64,000 bases of DNA from Halpernia humi (GTDB lineage Bacteria; Bacteroidota; Bacteroidia; Flavobacteriales; Weeksellaceae). Made by a program: the position numbers and the translations under genes. This document shows positions 14,142 to 23,772 of the stretch, one piece after another. The notes under the pieces were generated by a model. That model searched no databases. It was not told the origin of the DNA and was given only the letters and a program-made list of their open reading frames with translations. The stretch spans positions 124,001 through 188,000 of the forward strand of contig NZ_FNUS01000006.1 of NCBI RefSeq assembly GCF_900108025.1, given 5' to 3'. Each line of letters opens with the position of its first letter. The first letter of the stretch is position 1.

Positions 14142-15707
14142 ATGACTAAAAAATTTCAAGGGCTGTTGCAAATTACATTTTTTGCACTCGTTGGTAGTCT
14201 GTTGCTTATAAACTGTGAGCCAAATGCAGATAACCTAGGTTCGCAATTTTTCACAAATGGCGCCGCACAAGATAGCGTAGTGCTGAAAGATTTGATTGCG
14301 TATAATATTTCGAATAATGACACAATCAGAACAGATAATGCAAAAATGGATTCCGTAACACTCGGTGCTTTCGATGTACCACAATTTGGTAAGTTGAAAT
14401 CGTCGTATTTTACGCAAGTTAGGCTTTCTTCTTATGCACCAACTTTTGGTACAAATGCAAAAGCAGATTCTGCGGTGTTGGTCATAACTCCCTCTCTCCC
14501 TACTTCTACTGATTCAATTAGAAAATCTACTATTAATAATTTCATTTATCCGACTGGAAACATTGCTTCTACAAAAATTACCAAAACATATCCCGTGATA
14601 TACAAATATGGTAGAACAAAAATTGGAGGTAAAACAAAATTAACAATAAACGTAAACGAAGTTACCGATTACATGGGTTCTACGGTTACAAAATTGTATT
14701 CTAATCAAGATTTTGCAACGGGTGCATTACTTGGATCTAAAGATTTTTATGGAGATGTAACTTCAGTAAATATTAAAAGCAATGCAGATAGTACAGAACT
14801 TTTTAACCGAGAAGCAAACTTAAGGATTCCACTAGATAGCACATTTTTTCAAAATAAAATAATTGCAAAAGCGGGTATGCCTGAATTGAGTGATGTTTCA
14901 ACATTTATAAGATATTTTAGAGGGTTAAAGGTTTCCGTAGCAGAAAATGATGGTTATTTATTCAAATTTGCGCCGAATCAAGTAAAATTGCAACTCTATT
15001 ATAAAAGTGATTCAATAGTAGATGGTGTTAATACAAGACCTCAAAATGTATTTAGTTTAGATGTTGGATCTAATAATGTGCATTTTCAGAAAATAGATTT
15101 TGATAGAAATGGCACGGCAGCAGGAGCAGCAATGGCAGTCTCTGATAGTATAAATGGTAGCCCAAAATTATTTTTGCAAGGAATGGGAGGCCCAGGCGTA
15201 GGATTAAAAATACCAGCAACTACAATAGCATCTTTGAAAGATTTATATAACAACCAAAAAGCAGGCATTCTTTCTGCTACTATTAGATTATATTCAGATA
15301 ATTCCTGGTTAAATAATTTTGGAAAACCCAAATATTTTGTTACGAAACAAAAAAATGTTTCAACTTTCTTAAAAGAATTTACAACCTATAGCATCAACCC
15401 TAATTTTAGATTGATTACCACGAATAATCTTTATGGAAATCCTTCTTATTATGACATCAATATCACTAAGACTGTGAAAGATGTTATAGAAACCGAAGCA
15501 CCAAATAAAGATATAGTGATTAATGTAGGCGACTATACTTTAGATGCAGCAACCCAATCCTTTTTAGGTTTAGCGTCTTCCAATTTAGCCTATGGGCAGA
15601 ATTTTAATACTCGATCCTACACTCCAAACGCTGTGGTTTTGGTAGGTACAGATTCATTAAACCCGCAGAGGGCGCAACTCCGGGTGATTTATGCAAAAAA
15701 ACAATAA
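14142..15707 (+). CDS. DUF4270 family lipoprotein
   Basis: A 521-residue lipoprotein; the signal ends SLLLINC (acylated Cys near 26) and is followed by EPNADNLG. The body is Ser/Thr/Asn-rich and beta-strand-like, with family hallmarks such as DSVTLGAFDVPQFGKLKSSYFTQVRL early and a C-terminal RAQLRVIY strand. DUF4270 proteins are restricted to Bacteroidota and have no known biochemical function. Location is the outer or inner membrane surface. It lies between the GT5-like gene and glmS in one apparent operon, which hints at cell-envelope sugar metabolism but proves nothing. Confidence 0.85.
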   Translation: MTKKFQGLLQITFFALVGSLLLINCEPNADNLGSQFFTNGAAQDSVVLKDLIAYNISNNDTIRTDNAKMDSVTLGAFDVPQFGKLKSSYFTQVRLSSYAPTFGTNAKADSAVLVITPSLPTSTDSIRKSTINNFIYPTGNIASTKITKTYPVIYKYGRTKIGGKTKLTINVNEVTDYMGSTVTKLYSNQDFATGALLGSKDFYGDVTSVNIKSNADSTELFNREANLRIPLDSTFFQNKIIAKAGMPELSDVSTFIRYFRGLKVSVAENDGYLFKFAPNQVKLQLYYKSDSIVDGVNTRPQNVFSLDVGSNNVHFQKIDFDRNGTAAGAAMAVSDSINGSPKLFLQGMGGPGVGLKIPATTIASLKDLYNNQKAGILSATIRLYSDNSWLNNFGKPKYFVTKQKNVSTFLKEFTTYSINPNFRLITTNNLYGNPSYYDINITKTVKDVIETEAPNKDIVINVGDYTLDAATQSFLGLASSNLAYGQNFNTRSYTPNAVVLVGTDSLNPQRAQLRVIYAKKQ

Positions 15708-15724
15708 ATAAAACTCAAATTATT

Positions 15725-17578
15725 ATGTGTGGAATAGTAGGATACACCGGTTTTCAAGACTCTTATGACATCGTTATCAACGGTTTAAGAAGACTAGAAT
15801 ATAGAGGATATGATAGTGCAGGTATAGTTGTAGAAGATAATCAAGGCAAATTATATACCGCTAAAACAAAAGGTAAAGTAGAAGATTTGGTGAAAATTTC
15901 TACTAATTTAAAAGGTATTTCTCATACTGGGATGGGGCACACAAGGTGGGCCACTCACGGCGTGCCAAGCGATAGGAATTCGCATCCGCATAGTTCAAAT
16001 AGCAAAAAAATTGTATTGGTTCATAATGGTATAATCGAAAATTATGATACCATCAAAACTATGCTGATGGGCAAAGGTTTCACCTTTGAATCCGAAACAG
16101 ACACCGAGGTCTTGGTAAATTTGATAGAGTATTTCATGAATAATGATACTTCTCTAGATTTCCCCACAGCGGTAAGATACGCTCTGAACGAGGTTTATGG
16201 CGCCTATGCGATCACTGTAATGCACCAAGATTATCCCGGCGTTCTAGTTGTTGGCAGATTGGGTTCTCCACTTGCAATAGGTTTGGGCGAAGGGGAGTAT
16301 TTTATTGCTTCAGATGCTTCTCCTTTTGTAGAATTTACAAAAGAAGCGGTTTATTTAGAAGAAGGCCACATGGCTACAATTTCCTTGGAAAATGGTGTGG
16401 ATATCAGAAATATCAAAGACAATGAAAAAATCACACCTGCCATTCAAGAATTAAAATTAAGTTTAGAGCAAATAGAAAAAGGCGGTTATGAACATTTCAT
16501 GCTAAAAGAAATTTTTGAGCAACCAAAATCAATTCATGATACTTTAAGAGGAAGGTTATTGGTAGATGAAGGAATCATAAAAATGGCAGGAATTTGGGAT
16601 CATTTAGAAAGATTAAATAAAGCAGAAAGAATTGTCATCATCGCATGTGGAACCTCTTGGCATGCAGGTTTAATAGGAGAATATTTAATAGAAGAATTTG
16701 CAAGAATACCGGTTGAGGTAGAATATGCTTCCGAGTTTAGATATAGAAATCCAATTATTACCAATAAAGACGTTGTAATTGCAATTTCGCAATCTGGTGA
16801 AACAGCAGATACAATGGCTGCAATTAAATTAGCCAAAGAAAAAGGTGCATTTGTTTATGGTATCTGTAATGTTGTAGATTCATCTATTTCTAGGTTTACA
16901 GATGGAGGCTCTTATACGCACGCAGGCCCAGAAATAGGCGTAGCGTCCACTAAGGCCTTCACTTCACAATTAACCATTTTATCTTTAATTGCTTTAAAAT
17001 TAGGTAAACACAACGGTAATTTGAGCAATGTAGAATTTATGAGGCTAATTACCGAACTTGATGCTTTGCCGAAAAAAGTAGAAGAAGTGCTCGCTACAAC
17101 GCATGATTTAGTGAAAGAAATAGCAAAAGATTTCGTGGGTGCACAAAACTTTTTATACCTTGGAAGAGGCTACAATTTCCCTGCTGCACTAGAAGGCGCA
17201 TTGAAATTAAAAGAAATTTCTTATATTCACGCAGAGGGATATCCGGCTGCCGAAATGAAACATGGCCCAATTGCATTGATAGATGAAAATATGCCAATCG
17301 TTATCATTGCACCAAAACAAGGTCACTACGACAAAGTTGTAAGTAATGTTCAAGAAATTAAAGCTAGAAAAGGAAAAATTATTGCTTTAGTAAATAAAGG
17401 AGATGTACAAGTTTCAAATATGGCTGATTATGTAATCGAATTTCCGGAAACTTCAGAATGTTTTTCACCAATTATTGCATCAGTTCCTTTACAGTTATTG
17501 GCCTATTACATAGCAGTTTATCGAGGCGCAAACGTAGATCAGCCGAGAAATTTGGCAAAATCTGTCACCGTAGAATAA
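15725..17578 (+). CDS. glmS: Glutamine--fructose-6-phosphate aminotransferase (isomerizing)
   Basis: A 617-residue enzyme making glucosamine 6-phosphate, the entry point to UDP-GlcNAc for peptidoglycan, lipid A and surface glycans. It starts MCGIVGY, so Cys2 is the glutaminase nucleophile. GHTRWATHG near 77-85 and HNGIIENY near 101 complete the glutaminase site. Two SIS sugar-isomerase domains follow: CGTSWHAG and SQSGETADT, then YLGRGYNFPAALEGALKLKE. The C-terminus LAKSVTVE is the classic ending. Length is normal. It is the last of three closely spaced genes, and no glmS-type ribozyme is seen upstream. Confidence 0.97.
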   Translation: MCGIVGYTGFQDSYDIVINGLRRLEYRGYDSAGIVVEDNQGKLYTAKTKGKVEDLVKISTNLKGISHTGMGHTRWATHGVPSDRNSHPHSSNSKKIVLVHNGIIENYDTIKTMLMGKGFTFESETDTEVLVNLIEYFMNNDTSLDFPTAVRYALNEVYGAYAITVMHQDYPGVLVVGRLGSPLAIGLGEGEYFIASDASPFVEFTKEAVYLEEGHMATISLENGVDIRNIKDNEKITPAIQELKLSLEQIEKGGYEHFMLKEIFEQPKSIHDTLRGRLLVDEGIIKMAGIWDHLERLNKAERIVIIACGTSWHAGLIGEYLIEEFARIPVEVEYASEFRYRNPIITNKDVVIAISQSGETADTMAAIKLAKEKGAFVYGICNVVDSSISRFTDGGSYTHAGPEIGVASTKAFTSQLTILSLIALKLGKHNGNLSNVEFMRLITELDALPKKVEEVLATTHDLVKEIAKDFVGAQNFLYLGRGYNFPAALEGALKLKEISYIHAEGYPAAEMKHGPIALIDENMPIVIIAPKQGHYDKVVSNVQEIKARKGKIIALVNKGDVQVSNMADYVIEFPETSECFSPIIASVPLQLLAYYIAVYRGANVDQPRNLAKSVTVE

Positions 17579-17630
17579 TATAATTATAAAATATTATATA
17601 AATTTTTGCGTTCTGTAAAAAAAATCATAA

Positions 17631-17657
17631 TTGTTTTTTAAAAAAATTATATATTTA
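17631..17657 (+). promoter_or_regulatory. Promoter of the gldKLMN operon
   Basis: TTG at 17631-17633, a 16-nt spacer, then TATATTTA at 17650-17657. The last position is A instead of G. Transcription would start near 17664, just before the ATG codons at 17671 and 17680. Confidence 0.5.
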
Positions 17658-17679
17658 CCGACTAATTTCAATGTATAGC

Positions 17680-19101
17680 ATGAAAAGAATATTTCTTTTA
17701 CTATTAACTTCAGTATTCATAATATCTTGTAACAAAGGTGGGGCTGCACGTGCTGGAAAACCAGGTTCTAAAACTAAAGGAGAACTTGTATCACATTATA
17801 ATTCCAAAAGTTTTGTCTCTCTTAGACCTTACGGCATGGTACCAATTCCTGCAGGTTCTTTTGTGATGGGTATGGCAGACCAAGATTTTACCAACACACC
17901 GGAAAAAGCACCTTTAAAAACAGTAACTGTTTCTTCCTTCTTTATGGATGAAACCGAGATTACCAATGCAGAATATAGAATCTTCGTTACTTACGTTAAA
18001 GATTCAATCGCAAGAACATTACTCGCAGAAGCAGCAGGTGATGGCGGAAGCGATGGAAATGGAACTGGTATCGCAGATTATGCATATTTAGCGAAAAAGG
18101 CAGGAAATGATGCCACACCGTATCAGCAATTTTTAGAAGATAAGGGTGGAAGAGATGGCTATAACGAATCTAAAAGATTAGATTGGAGCGTGCCATTAAC
18201 TTACAACACATCTGCTTATCCCGATGCAAAATATGCAGAAGTAATGGAATCTATGTACTTGCCGCCTGCAAAAAGAATTAATAATGAAAGAATTATTGAT
18301 GCTAGTAAACTTAAGTATGCATACGAATGGGAAGATGTAGAAACTGCAATTAAAGATAAAGGCAGAGGCACAAAATATATCAAAAAAGAAAGTATCGCAG
18401 TATATCCAGATACTACTGTTTGGGTAAAAGATTTTAATTATGCTTATAATGAGCCACTTTATGATGGTTATTTTTGGAGAAAAGCTTACGATTTTTATCC
18501 AGTAGTTGGAGTTACTTGGGATCAAGCAAGAGCATATTGTAACTTTAAAACTAAATTAAAATCTGATTATAACGAAAGTTTAAAAAAGAAAAAGCAAAAG
18601 CCAATGGCATTTCGTTTACCAACAGAAGCTGAATGGGAATATGCGGCAAAAGGTGGAATTGAAAACGCAACTTATCCTTGGGGCGGGCCTTATTTAACAG
18701 ACGATAGGGGTTGCTATTTAGCCAACTTTAAACCAAAACGTGGTAATTATATCGAAGATGAAAAGAAAGGAACTTATACTTATACAGCGCCAGTAAAATC
18801 TTTTCAAAGAAATGGGTATGGTTTATATGACATGGCAGGGAACGTTGCAGAATGGACGGAATCTCCTTACAGCAATTCTACTTACCAATTCTCTTCTACA
18901 TTAAATCCTTATCTTTCTAACCAAGCTTACAGAGATGTAAAAAAATCTGTGCGTGGTGGTTCTTGGAAAGACGTATCTTATCTTTTGATGACTGGCTATA
19001 GAGATTGGGAAAGAAAAGATTCTGCGAGAAGCTATATCGGTTTCAGAACCGTGCAAGATATCCCAGAAGGAACTGCCAAATACAGAAAAAAAACTAATTA
19101 A
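17680..19101 (+). CDS. gldK: Gliding motility/type IX secretion lipoprotein GldK (PorK)
   Basis: A 473-residue outer-membrane lipoprotein of the type IX secretion core. With the ATG at 17680, the signal MKRIFLLLLTSVFIISC ends in the acylated Cys17. An ATG three codons earlier is possible but weakens the signal. The rest is an FGE/SUMF1-like sulfatase-modifying fold: PAGSFVMGM, DETEITNAEYRIFV, FRLPTEAEWEYAAKGG, GLYDMAGNVAEWTES and VRGGSWKD. In known systems GldK and GldN form a periplasmic ring attached to the outer membrane. An insertion of about 100 residues between the first two blocks and AYCNFKT is typical of GldK. It is first of the gldKLMN operon. Confidence 0.95.
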   Translation: MKRIFLLLLTSVFIISCNKGGAARAGKPGSKTKGELVSHYNSKSFVSLRPYGMVPIPAGSFVMGMADQDFTNTPEKAPLKTVTVSSFFMDETEITNAEYRIFVTYVKDSIARTLLAEAAGDGGSDGNGTGIADYAYLAKKAGNDATPYQQFLEDKGGRDGYNESKRLDWSVPLTYNTSAYPDAKYAEVMESMYLPPAKRINNERIIDASKLKYAYEWEDVETAIKDKGRGTKYIKKESIAVYPDTTVWVKDFNYAYNEPLYDGYFWRKAYDFYPVVGVTWDQARAYCNFKTKLKSDYNESLKKKKQKPMAFRLPTEAEWEYAAKGGIENATYPWGGPYLTDDRGCYLANFKPKRGNYIEDEKKGTYTYTAPVKSFQRNGYGLYDMAGNVAEWTESPYSNSTYQFSSTLNPYLSNQAYRDVKKSVRGGSWKDVSYLLMTGYRDWERKDSARSYIGFRTVQDIPEGTAKYRKKTN

Positions 19102-19137
19102 TTTAAAAATAAACTAACATAATAAACTTTTACTAAC

Positions 19138-19812
19138 ATGTTTAAAACCAAAGCAAACAGAACTAATTTTTTCTATTCATTTTTTGCGGCTATCGTTATA
19201 TTAGGAGCATTATTTAAAATGACACACTGGCATTTAGGTCCTATTGGTGGGAATTTAATGTTGGGAATCGGTCTTGGTGCCGAGGTTTTAGTATTCTTAT
19301 CTATGGCTTTTTTCCCAGAGCAAGCAGAAGAATCTTACGCTTGGGAAAATGTATATCCAGAATTGCTTGATGAAAATGCCGTAGCAAAACCACGAAAAGC
19401 AGTAAGTTTTTCAAATGATGAACTTAATGTTTCATTATCAGATAAATTAGACAAAATGCTTGAAGAGGCAAATTTAGATGTAAGTTTATTCGAAAGATTA
19501 AAATCAGGTTTAGATAAATTTTCAGGTTCTGTAGAAAAAATTAATGAAACTGTTGATGTATCTGCTGCAACACAAAAATATAATGATCAATTAGTTTTAG
19601 CGTCCTCTCATTTAGAAAGTATGAATGCACTTTATGCTTTGCAATTAGAACACGGTAGAACACAATCTGAATACAGCAAAAAATACGTAGAAGATATGCA
19701 GAAATCTGCACAACATTCTGAAAATTTCAATAATGAATTACAAGGACTTACTTCTAATTTAAATAATCTTAATAGAGTTTACGGCGGTATGTTAAGCGCA
19801 ATGAAAGCCTAG
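19138..19812 (+). CDS. gldL: Gliding motility/type IX secretion motor protein GldL (PorL)
   Basis: A 224-residue inner-membrane protein with two transmembrane helices (FFYSFFAAIVILGALFKM near 11-28; LMLGIGLGAEVLVFLSMAFF near 40-60) and a long cytoplasmic helical tail. KMTHWHLGPIGG between the helices is the family signature. GldL and GldM form the proton-driven motor that powers type IX secretion and gliding; the Glu in GLGAEVLVF is in the position of the essential charged residue. The C-terminal region (near 95-224) is predicted coiled coil. Spacing of 36 nt after gldK and 46 nt to gldM fits one transcript. Confidence 0.95.
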   Translation: MFKTKANRTNFFYSFFAAIVILGALFKMTHWHLGPIGGNLMLGIGLGAEVLVFLSMAFFPEQAEESYAWENVYPELLDENAVAKPRKAVSFSNDELNVSLSDKLDKMLEEANLDVSLFERLKSGLDKFSGSVEKINETVDVSAATQKYNDQLVLASSHLESMNALYALQLEHGRTQSEYSKKYVEDMQKSAQHSENFNNELQGLTSNLNNLNRVYGGMLSAMKA

Positions 19813-19858
19813 TTTTCCTTTATTTTAATTACTAACGTATAACAAAACTTTATTAAAA

Positions 19859-21424
19859 ATGGCACAAGGAAAACAAACCCCTCGTCAGAAGATGATCAAC
19901 CTGATGTATCTGGTATTTATCGCAATGCTTGCGATGACTATCGATCAGGAAATCATCAGGTCCTATCAAGATACAAACCTTTCACTAGAAAGCACTAGAA
20001 ATTTAACTGAAAGTAACAATGGAATTTTCGAACAAACTTTAGAAGCAAAAGCCAAAAACTCCCCAGAAAATTTTGAACTGCCCAAACAAAATTATCAAAA
20101 TTTAAGAGCGAAAGCAGATGATTTGGTGGGATATTTGGAGAGAATGAAACGTGATTTAAAAAAAGACGCAGATTTTAATTCTAGTCCAACAGTTGGTGTG
20201 GATGAAAATTTCGCTGCTTTAAATAATACCGAACCAGCAACGCAATATTTCTTTAAAGATGGTAGTGAAAATACACCCTCCAAAAAAGCAATCGATTTGC
20301 AAAATAAAATTAATGATTTTAGAGCGTTTGTAAATCAAACTTTTGGTAAAAATGAAGACATGAAGAGTATTGTGCAGCGCGCTAATAAACAAATGGTTAC
20401 GGTTGCTCCAAAGAATTCTAATAATAAAAATTGGATTCAGTATAAATTTTACAACCAACCTTTAATCGCCGCATTATCTAATATGGAAGTCATTCAGTCT
20501 TCTGTGCGTGGTATTCAAGGTGATGCTTTATCTTTAATGTTACAAGAAAAAGTTGACGCAGATATTAAATTTACAAGTTACGAAGCCATTGTTTCTGCAC
20601 CTACACAGGTTGTACAAGGGGAAACTGCAGTAGCAAAAGTTTCTATTGCTAATACTTCCAATAATGTTCCTGGTTTACAAATGCCTGGTCTAACGGTAAC
20701 AAATGGACAGGGTATTACAAATTTAAATACAGGTTCACTTGGACAGAAAGTTTTTGCTGGTAACATTACTTTTCAAGATAAAAACGGAAATCCAATTACA
20801 CTTCCTTATAGCCAAAATTACAACGTAGTTTCTGGTGTTAATCCATTAATAGCACAAGCTGGAGCTTTATTATCTGCAGATAAAATGAATGTTTTATACC
20901 GTGGATTAGCTAACCCAATCACAGGTTCTATTTTAGGTGCAGATACCTCTGGACTTTCACTTTCAGCGCCAGGTGCTTCTGTGACTGGAGGAAAAGGAAA
21001 ATGGATGGTAACTCCAAGTACTGGAAATACAGTTAATCTTACCATTTCGGGGAAAGATTCCAAAGGAAAAACAATTACGCAATCTTTTCCTTTCAGAATT
21101 AAAAATGTTCCACCGCCAGTGGGGCAAATTCAAGGTAGCAGTGTTGTTTCAATGCCTGCAAGCGCAATAGCAAATCAGCGAGTTAATGCTGCGATGCCAG
21201 ATTTTGATTTTCCTGTAAGTTTTACGGTGAATAGTTTTAAATTCAAAGCACCAGGAAAAGCAGCGATGTCAATCTCAGGAAGTTCTATGAGTGGAGTTGC
21301 AAGTTTAACTAAAAATTTAAGAGCAGGTGATGTGGTTTATGTTTTTGATATTGAAGCGACAGCAACGGGGCTTGGTAGCCAAAGATTAAAGAATATTCCG
21401 CCAATAATAATAAACGTTCAGTAA
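19859..21424 (+). CDS. gldM: Gliding motility/type IX secretion motor protein GldM (PorM)
   Basis: A 521-residue protein with one N-terminal membrane helix (MINLMYLVFIAMLAMTIDQEIIRSY, near 12-36) that sits in the GldL pentamer. A large periplasmic part made of helical and Ig-like beta domains follows. The N-terminal GKQTPRQKMINLMYLV block is strongly characteristic. GldM carries energy from the inner-membrane motor to the GldK/GldN ring. Glycine- and proline-rich linkers (PPPVGQIQGSS near 420) separate the last domains. Length matches the family. Confidence 0.95.
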   Translation: MAQGKQTPRQKMINLMYLVFIAMLAMTIDQEIIRSYQDTNLSLESTRNLTESNNGIFEQTLEAKAKNSPENFELPKQNYQNLRAKADDLVGYLERMKRDLKKDADFNSSPTVGVDENFAALNNTEPATQYFFKDGSENTPSKKAIDLQNKINDFRAFVNQTFGKNEDMKSIVQRANKQMVTVAPKNSNNKNWIQYKFYNQPLIAALSNMEVIQSSVRGIQGDALSLMLQEKVDADIKFTSYEAIVSAPTQVVQGETAVAKVSIANTSNNVPGLQMPGLTVTNGQGITNLNTGSLGQKVFAGNITFQDKNGNPITLPYSQNYNVVSGVNPLIAQAGALLSADKMNVLYRGLANPITGSILGADTSGLSLSAPGASVTGGKGKWMVTPSTGNTVNLTISGKDSKGKTITQSFPFRIKNVPPPVGQIQGSSVVSMPASAIANQRVNAAMPDFDFPVSFTVNSFKFKAPGKAAMSISGSSMSGVASLTKNLRAGDVVYVFDIEATATGLGSQRLKNIPPIIINVQ

Positions 21425-21474
21425 TAACGTTTGAATTTGATAGATACATTTTATCTTCGTATAAAAATTTTAGA

Positions 21475-22548
21475 ATGAAAAAAGTCCTATTTATATTTCT
21501 TGCTTTGAGTTTCACAGCGGTGGGAGCGCAAACAAAGAAAAAGACAAAAAAGAAAAGAAAGGCAAAAACCGCGGTTGCTGCCTCTAAAGAATCATTGGTT
21601 CCGGCGGCAGAATTGCCTGTGGAAACGCCTACTACACCAGACACACCAGATAATACTGGAGGGTCTATCGATGATGCGCCAGTCAATTCTATGTCTATTT
21701 TAAATGCAAAATCTCCTGAAGCGTTTCGTAAATATAGAGACGAAGGAATGATGCGGCAAGGCGATTCTTTAGTTTCTACAAAAGTAGATCCATTAAAATA
21801 TGGGTTTATTGAAGATAAAGATGTGCTGAAAAGCATGGTCACTTGGGAGATTATAGATTTGAATGAAAAAATAAATCAGCCATTTTATCATAATGAAGAT
21901 GGATTGGTTTCTGAAAACAAATCTTTATACCAAATTTTGTTAGATGCAGTAAATGATGGAAAAATAACCGAAGTTTACGATGATGAAATGTTTACCACTC
22001 GATTAACCAAGCAACAAATTTATGACAGAACACATGGTACAAAAGTAACAGATTATTTAATTGATAAAATTAATGCTGGAACTGCCACTGAAGAAGATAA
22101 AAAAGCAGGAACTTACGTTTACGAGACAAAATCAGAAAATGTTAAGTTGTTGAAAATTAAAGGGATGTGGTATATTGATCGTAGAGATGGCGAAATGAAA
22201 TACAGACTTATCGGTATTTGCGCTATGGGGCAAGATCCCGCCACAATGGGAGAGCAATTTGCAAATAAAGACGAATTGATAGATTTGTTTTGGGTATATT
22301 ATCCAGATGCAAGAAAAGTTTTAGCCAATAATGTGGTTTTCAATAATCAAAATTTATCTTCAAATATTACTTATGACGATTTATTGAACGCACGTCGTTT
22401 TTCTTCGATTATTTATAAGGTAGATAATGGTCTTGGAAATGGCGTTATAAAAGATTATATTCCAAAAGATGCACAAGCACAATTGGATGAAAGCGATCGC
22501 ATTAAAAACCAAATTCTACAAATGGAAAACGATATGTGGGCTTACTAA
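21475..22548 (+). CDS. gldN: Gliding motility/type IX secretion protein GldN (PorN)
   Basis: A 357-residue periplasmic protein with a signal peptide (1-19, ending VGAQ), then a lysine-rich low-complexity stretch (TKKKTKKKRKAK) and a Pro/Thr-rich linker to about residue 70. The conserved core includes VTWEIIDLNEKINQPFY, LKIKGMWYIDRRDGEMKYR and LIGICAMGQDP, all hallmarks of GldN. It pairs with GldK in the outer-membrane-associated ring. The operon ends here with a strong terminator 23 nt after the stop. The basic linker is longer than I would expect from other GldN proteins. Confidence 0.94.
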   Translation: MKKVLFIFLALSFTAVGAQTKKKTKKKRKAKTAVAASKESLVPAAELPVETPTTPDTPDNTGGSIDDAPVNSMSILNAKSPEAFRKYRDEGMMRQGDSLVSTKVDPLKYGFIEDKDVLKSMVTWEIIDLNEKINQPFYHNEDGLVSENKSLYQILLDAVNDGKITEVYDDEMFTTRLTKQQIYDRTHGTKVTDYLIDKINAGTATEEDKKAGTYVYETKSENVKLLKIKGMWYIDRRDGEMKYRLIGICAMGQDPATMGEQFANKDELIDLFWVYYPDARKVLANNVVFNNQNLSSNITYDDLLNARRFSSIIYKVDNGLGNGVIKDYIPKDAQAQLDESDRIKNQILQMENDMWAY

Positions 22549-22571
22549 AGTTCAATATTTATAATTATAAG

Positions 22572-22602
22572 AAACCTGAGTTTTTAATGCTCAGGTTTTT
22601 TT
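22572..22602 (+). terminator. Terminator of the gldKLMN operon
   Basis: AAACCTGAG at 22572-22580 pairs perfectly with CTCAGGTTT at 22590-22598 around a 9-nt loop, followed by a continuing T-run to 22602. Confidence 0.88.
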
Positions 22603-22662
22603 GGCTATTATTTTAAATATTTGCAATTTGTAATTTATAAATTCGAATTTAGTGTTTTTATT

Positions 22663-23697
22663 ATGAAAGAAATAGATTATATAATTGTTGGCGATGGTTA
22701 TGCAGCCTTGTTTTTTGCCCATCAACTCATTTTAAATAAAAAATCGTTTGTAGTTTTTTCGAGCGGAGAAAAAAGTGCATCTCACATTTCAGCCGGAATT
22801 ATTAACCCTTTGGTTCTTAAACGTTTTACGCGCTTTTGGCTGGCTCAAGAACAATTAGATGCCTTGCGAAAAACCTTGAAGGAAATAGAAACCTACACAG
22901 GTGAAAATTATTGGATTAATGAGCCAATTCATCGAATTTTACACGACGAAATGGAACGCGACGTTTGGACAAAGAAATGCAAACGAGAAGATTTAAAACC
23001 TTTTTTAAGTTCAGACTTTAAATCATTTGATGAAGTAAAAAATTCTTTTGGAACTGGTTGTGTTTTGCAATCTGGTAGATTAAATGTTCAGGCTTTTTTC
23101 GCAGATTTTTTTTCTTATTTAAAGGAAATCAATGCTATAAATTTTGAATATTTTAAATATGAAGAATTAGATGCAGAAGAGAACATCTACCAAAACTTTA
23201 AATTTAATCATATTGTTTTTGCCGAAGGAATGGCTGTGAGAAACAATCCATATTTTAAAAATATTCCTTTAATTCCAAATAAAGGGCATCAGTTAAATTT
23301 GAAGTTATCCGAAAATTTAGATAATAAAACCTTTAAGAAAAAATATTTTCTTTTCCCAACGTCTGAAAATAGATTTTATTACGGTGGAACCCACGATCGA
23401 GATCATCTGGAAAATGAAATCAATGAAGATTCTGTGAAAGATTTAAAAAAATCATTAGAAGATTTTTATGAAAAAGATTATGAAATTTCTTCAGTTTATT
23501 ACGCTTTTAGACCAACTGTTGGAGATAGAAGGCCGATATTAGGGCGACACAGTTCACATGAAAATTTATTCGTTCTAAACGGTCTCGGCGCGCGAGGTAT
23601 TTTAAATGGAAATTATTTCGCCAAAGATTTGTTTGATTTCATCGAAACTGGAAAGCCGCTATTAGAAGAAGTGGATGTAAAAAGGTTTTTGAAATAG
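22663..23697 (+). CDS. FAD-dependent oxidoreductase, DAO family
   Basis: A 344-residue flavoprotein of the D-amino-acid-oxidase/glycine-oxidase fold. The dinucleotide-binding motif is at the N-terminus as DYIIVGDGYAALFFAHQL, with GDGYAA replacing the usual GxGxxG. ISAGIINPLVLKRF near 50 and AFRPTVGDRRPILGRH plus NGLGARGI near the C-terminus are the other FAD contacts of the family. The start is the ATG at 22663; an in-frame TTG at 22621 would place 14 hydrophobic residues before the motif. The substrate is not known; oxidation of an amine or amino acid is the family expectation. Confidence 0.82.
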   Translation: MKEIDYIIVGDGYAALFFAHQLILNKKSFVVFSSGEKSASHISAGIINPLVLKRFTRFWLAQEQLDALRKTLKEIETYTGENYWINEPIHRILHDEMERDVWTKKCKREDLKPFLSSDFKSFDEVKNSFGTGCVLQSGRLNVQAFFADFFSYLKEINAINFEYFKYEELDAEENIYQNFKFNHIVFAEGMAVRNNPYFKNIPLIPNKGHQLNLKLSENLDNKTFKKKYFLFPTSENRFYYGGTHDRDHLENEINEDSVKDLKKSLEDFYEKDYEISSVYYAFRPTVGDRRPILGRHSSHENLFVLNGLGARGILNGNYFAKDLFDFIETGKPLLEEVDVKRFLK

Positions 23698-23714
23698 TCC
23701 GTTGTTCTAATGCT

Positions 23715-23747
23715 AAACCTTCAAGGTTTCCAAAACCTTGAAGGTTT
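23715..23747. repeat. Palindromic intergenic repeat
   Basis: AAACCTTCAAGGTTT and its reverse complement AAACCTTGAAGGTTT are separated by CCA, giving a 15-bp perfect stem between the convergent DAO gene and corA. A short A-run follows. I recall this AAACCTTGAAGGTTT palindrome as dispersed in Flavobacteriia genomes. It may also act as a terminator for both neighbours. Confidence 0.7.
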
Positions 23748-23772
23748 AATATAAAAAAATCTCAAAAACGAC

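Noticed and set aside
15612-15724. glmS ribozyme or riboswitch before glmS
   Set aside because: Only 17 nt separate the DUF4270 stop from the glmS start, too short for the ribozyme, which is also known mainly from Firmicutes.
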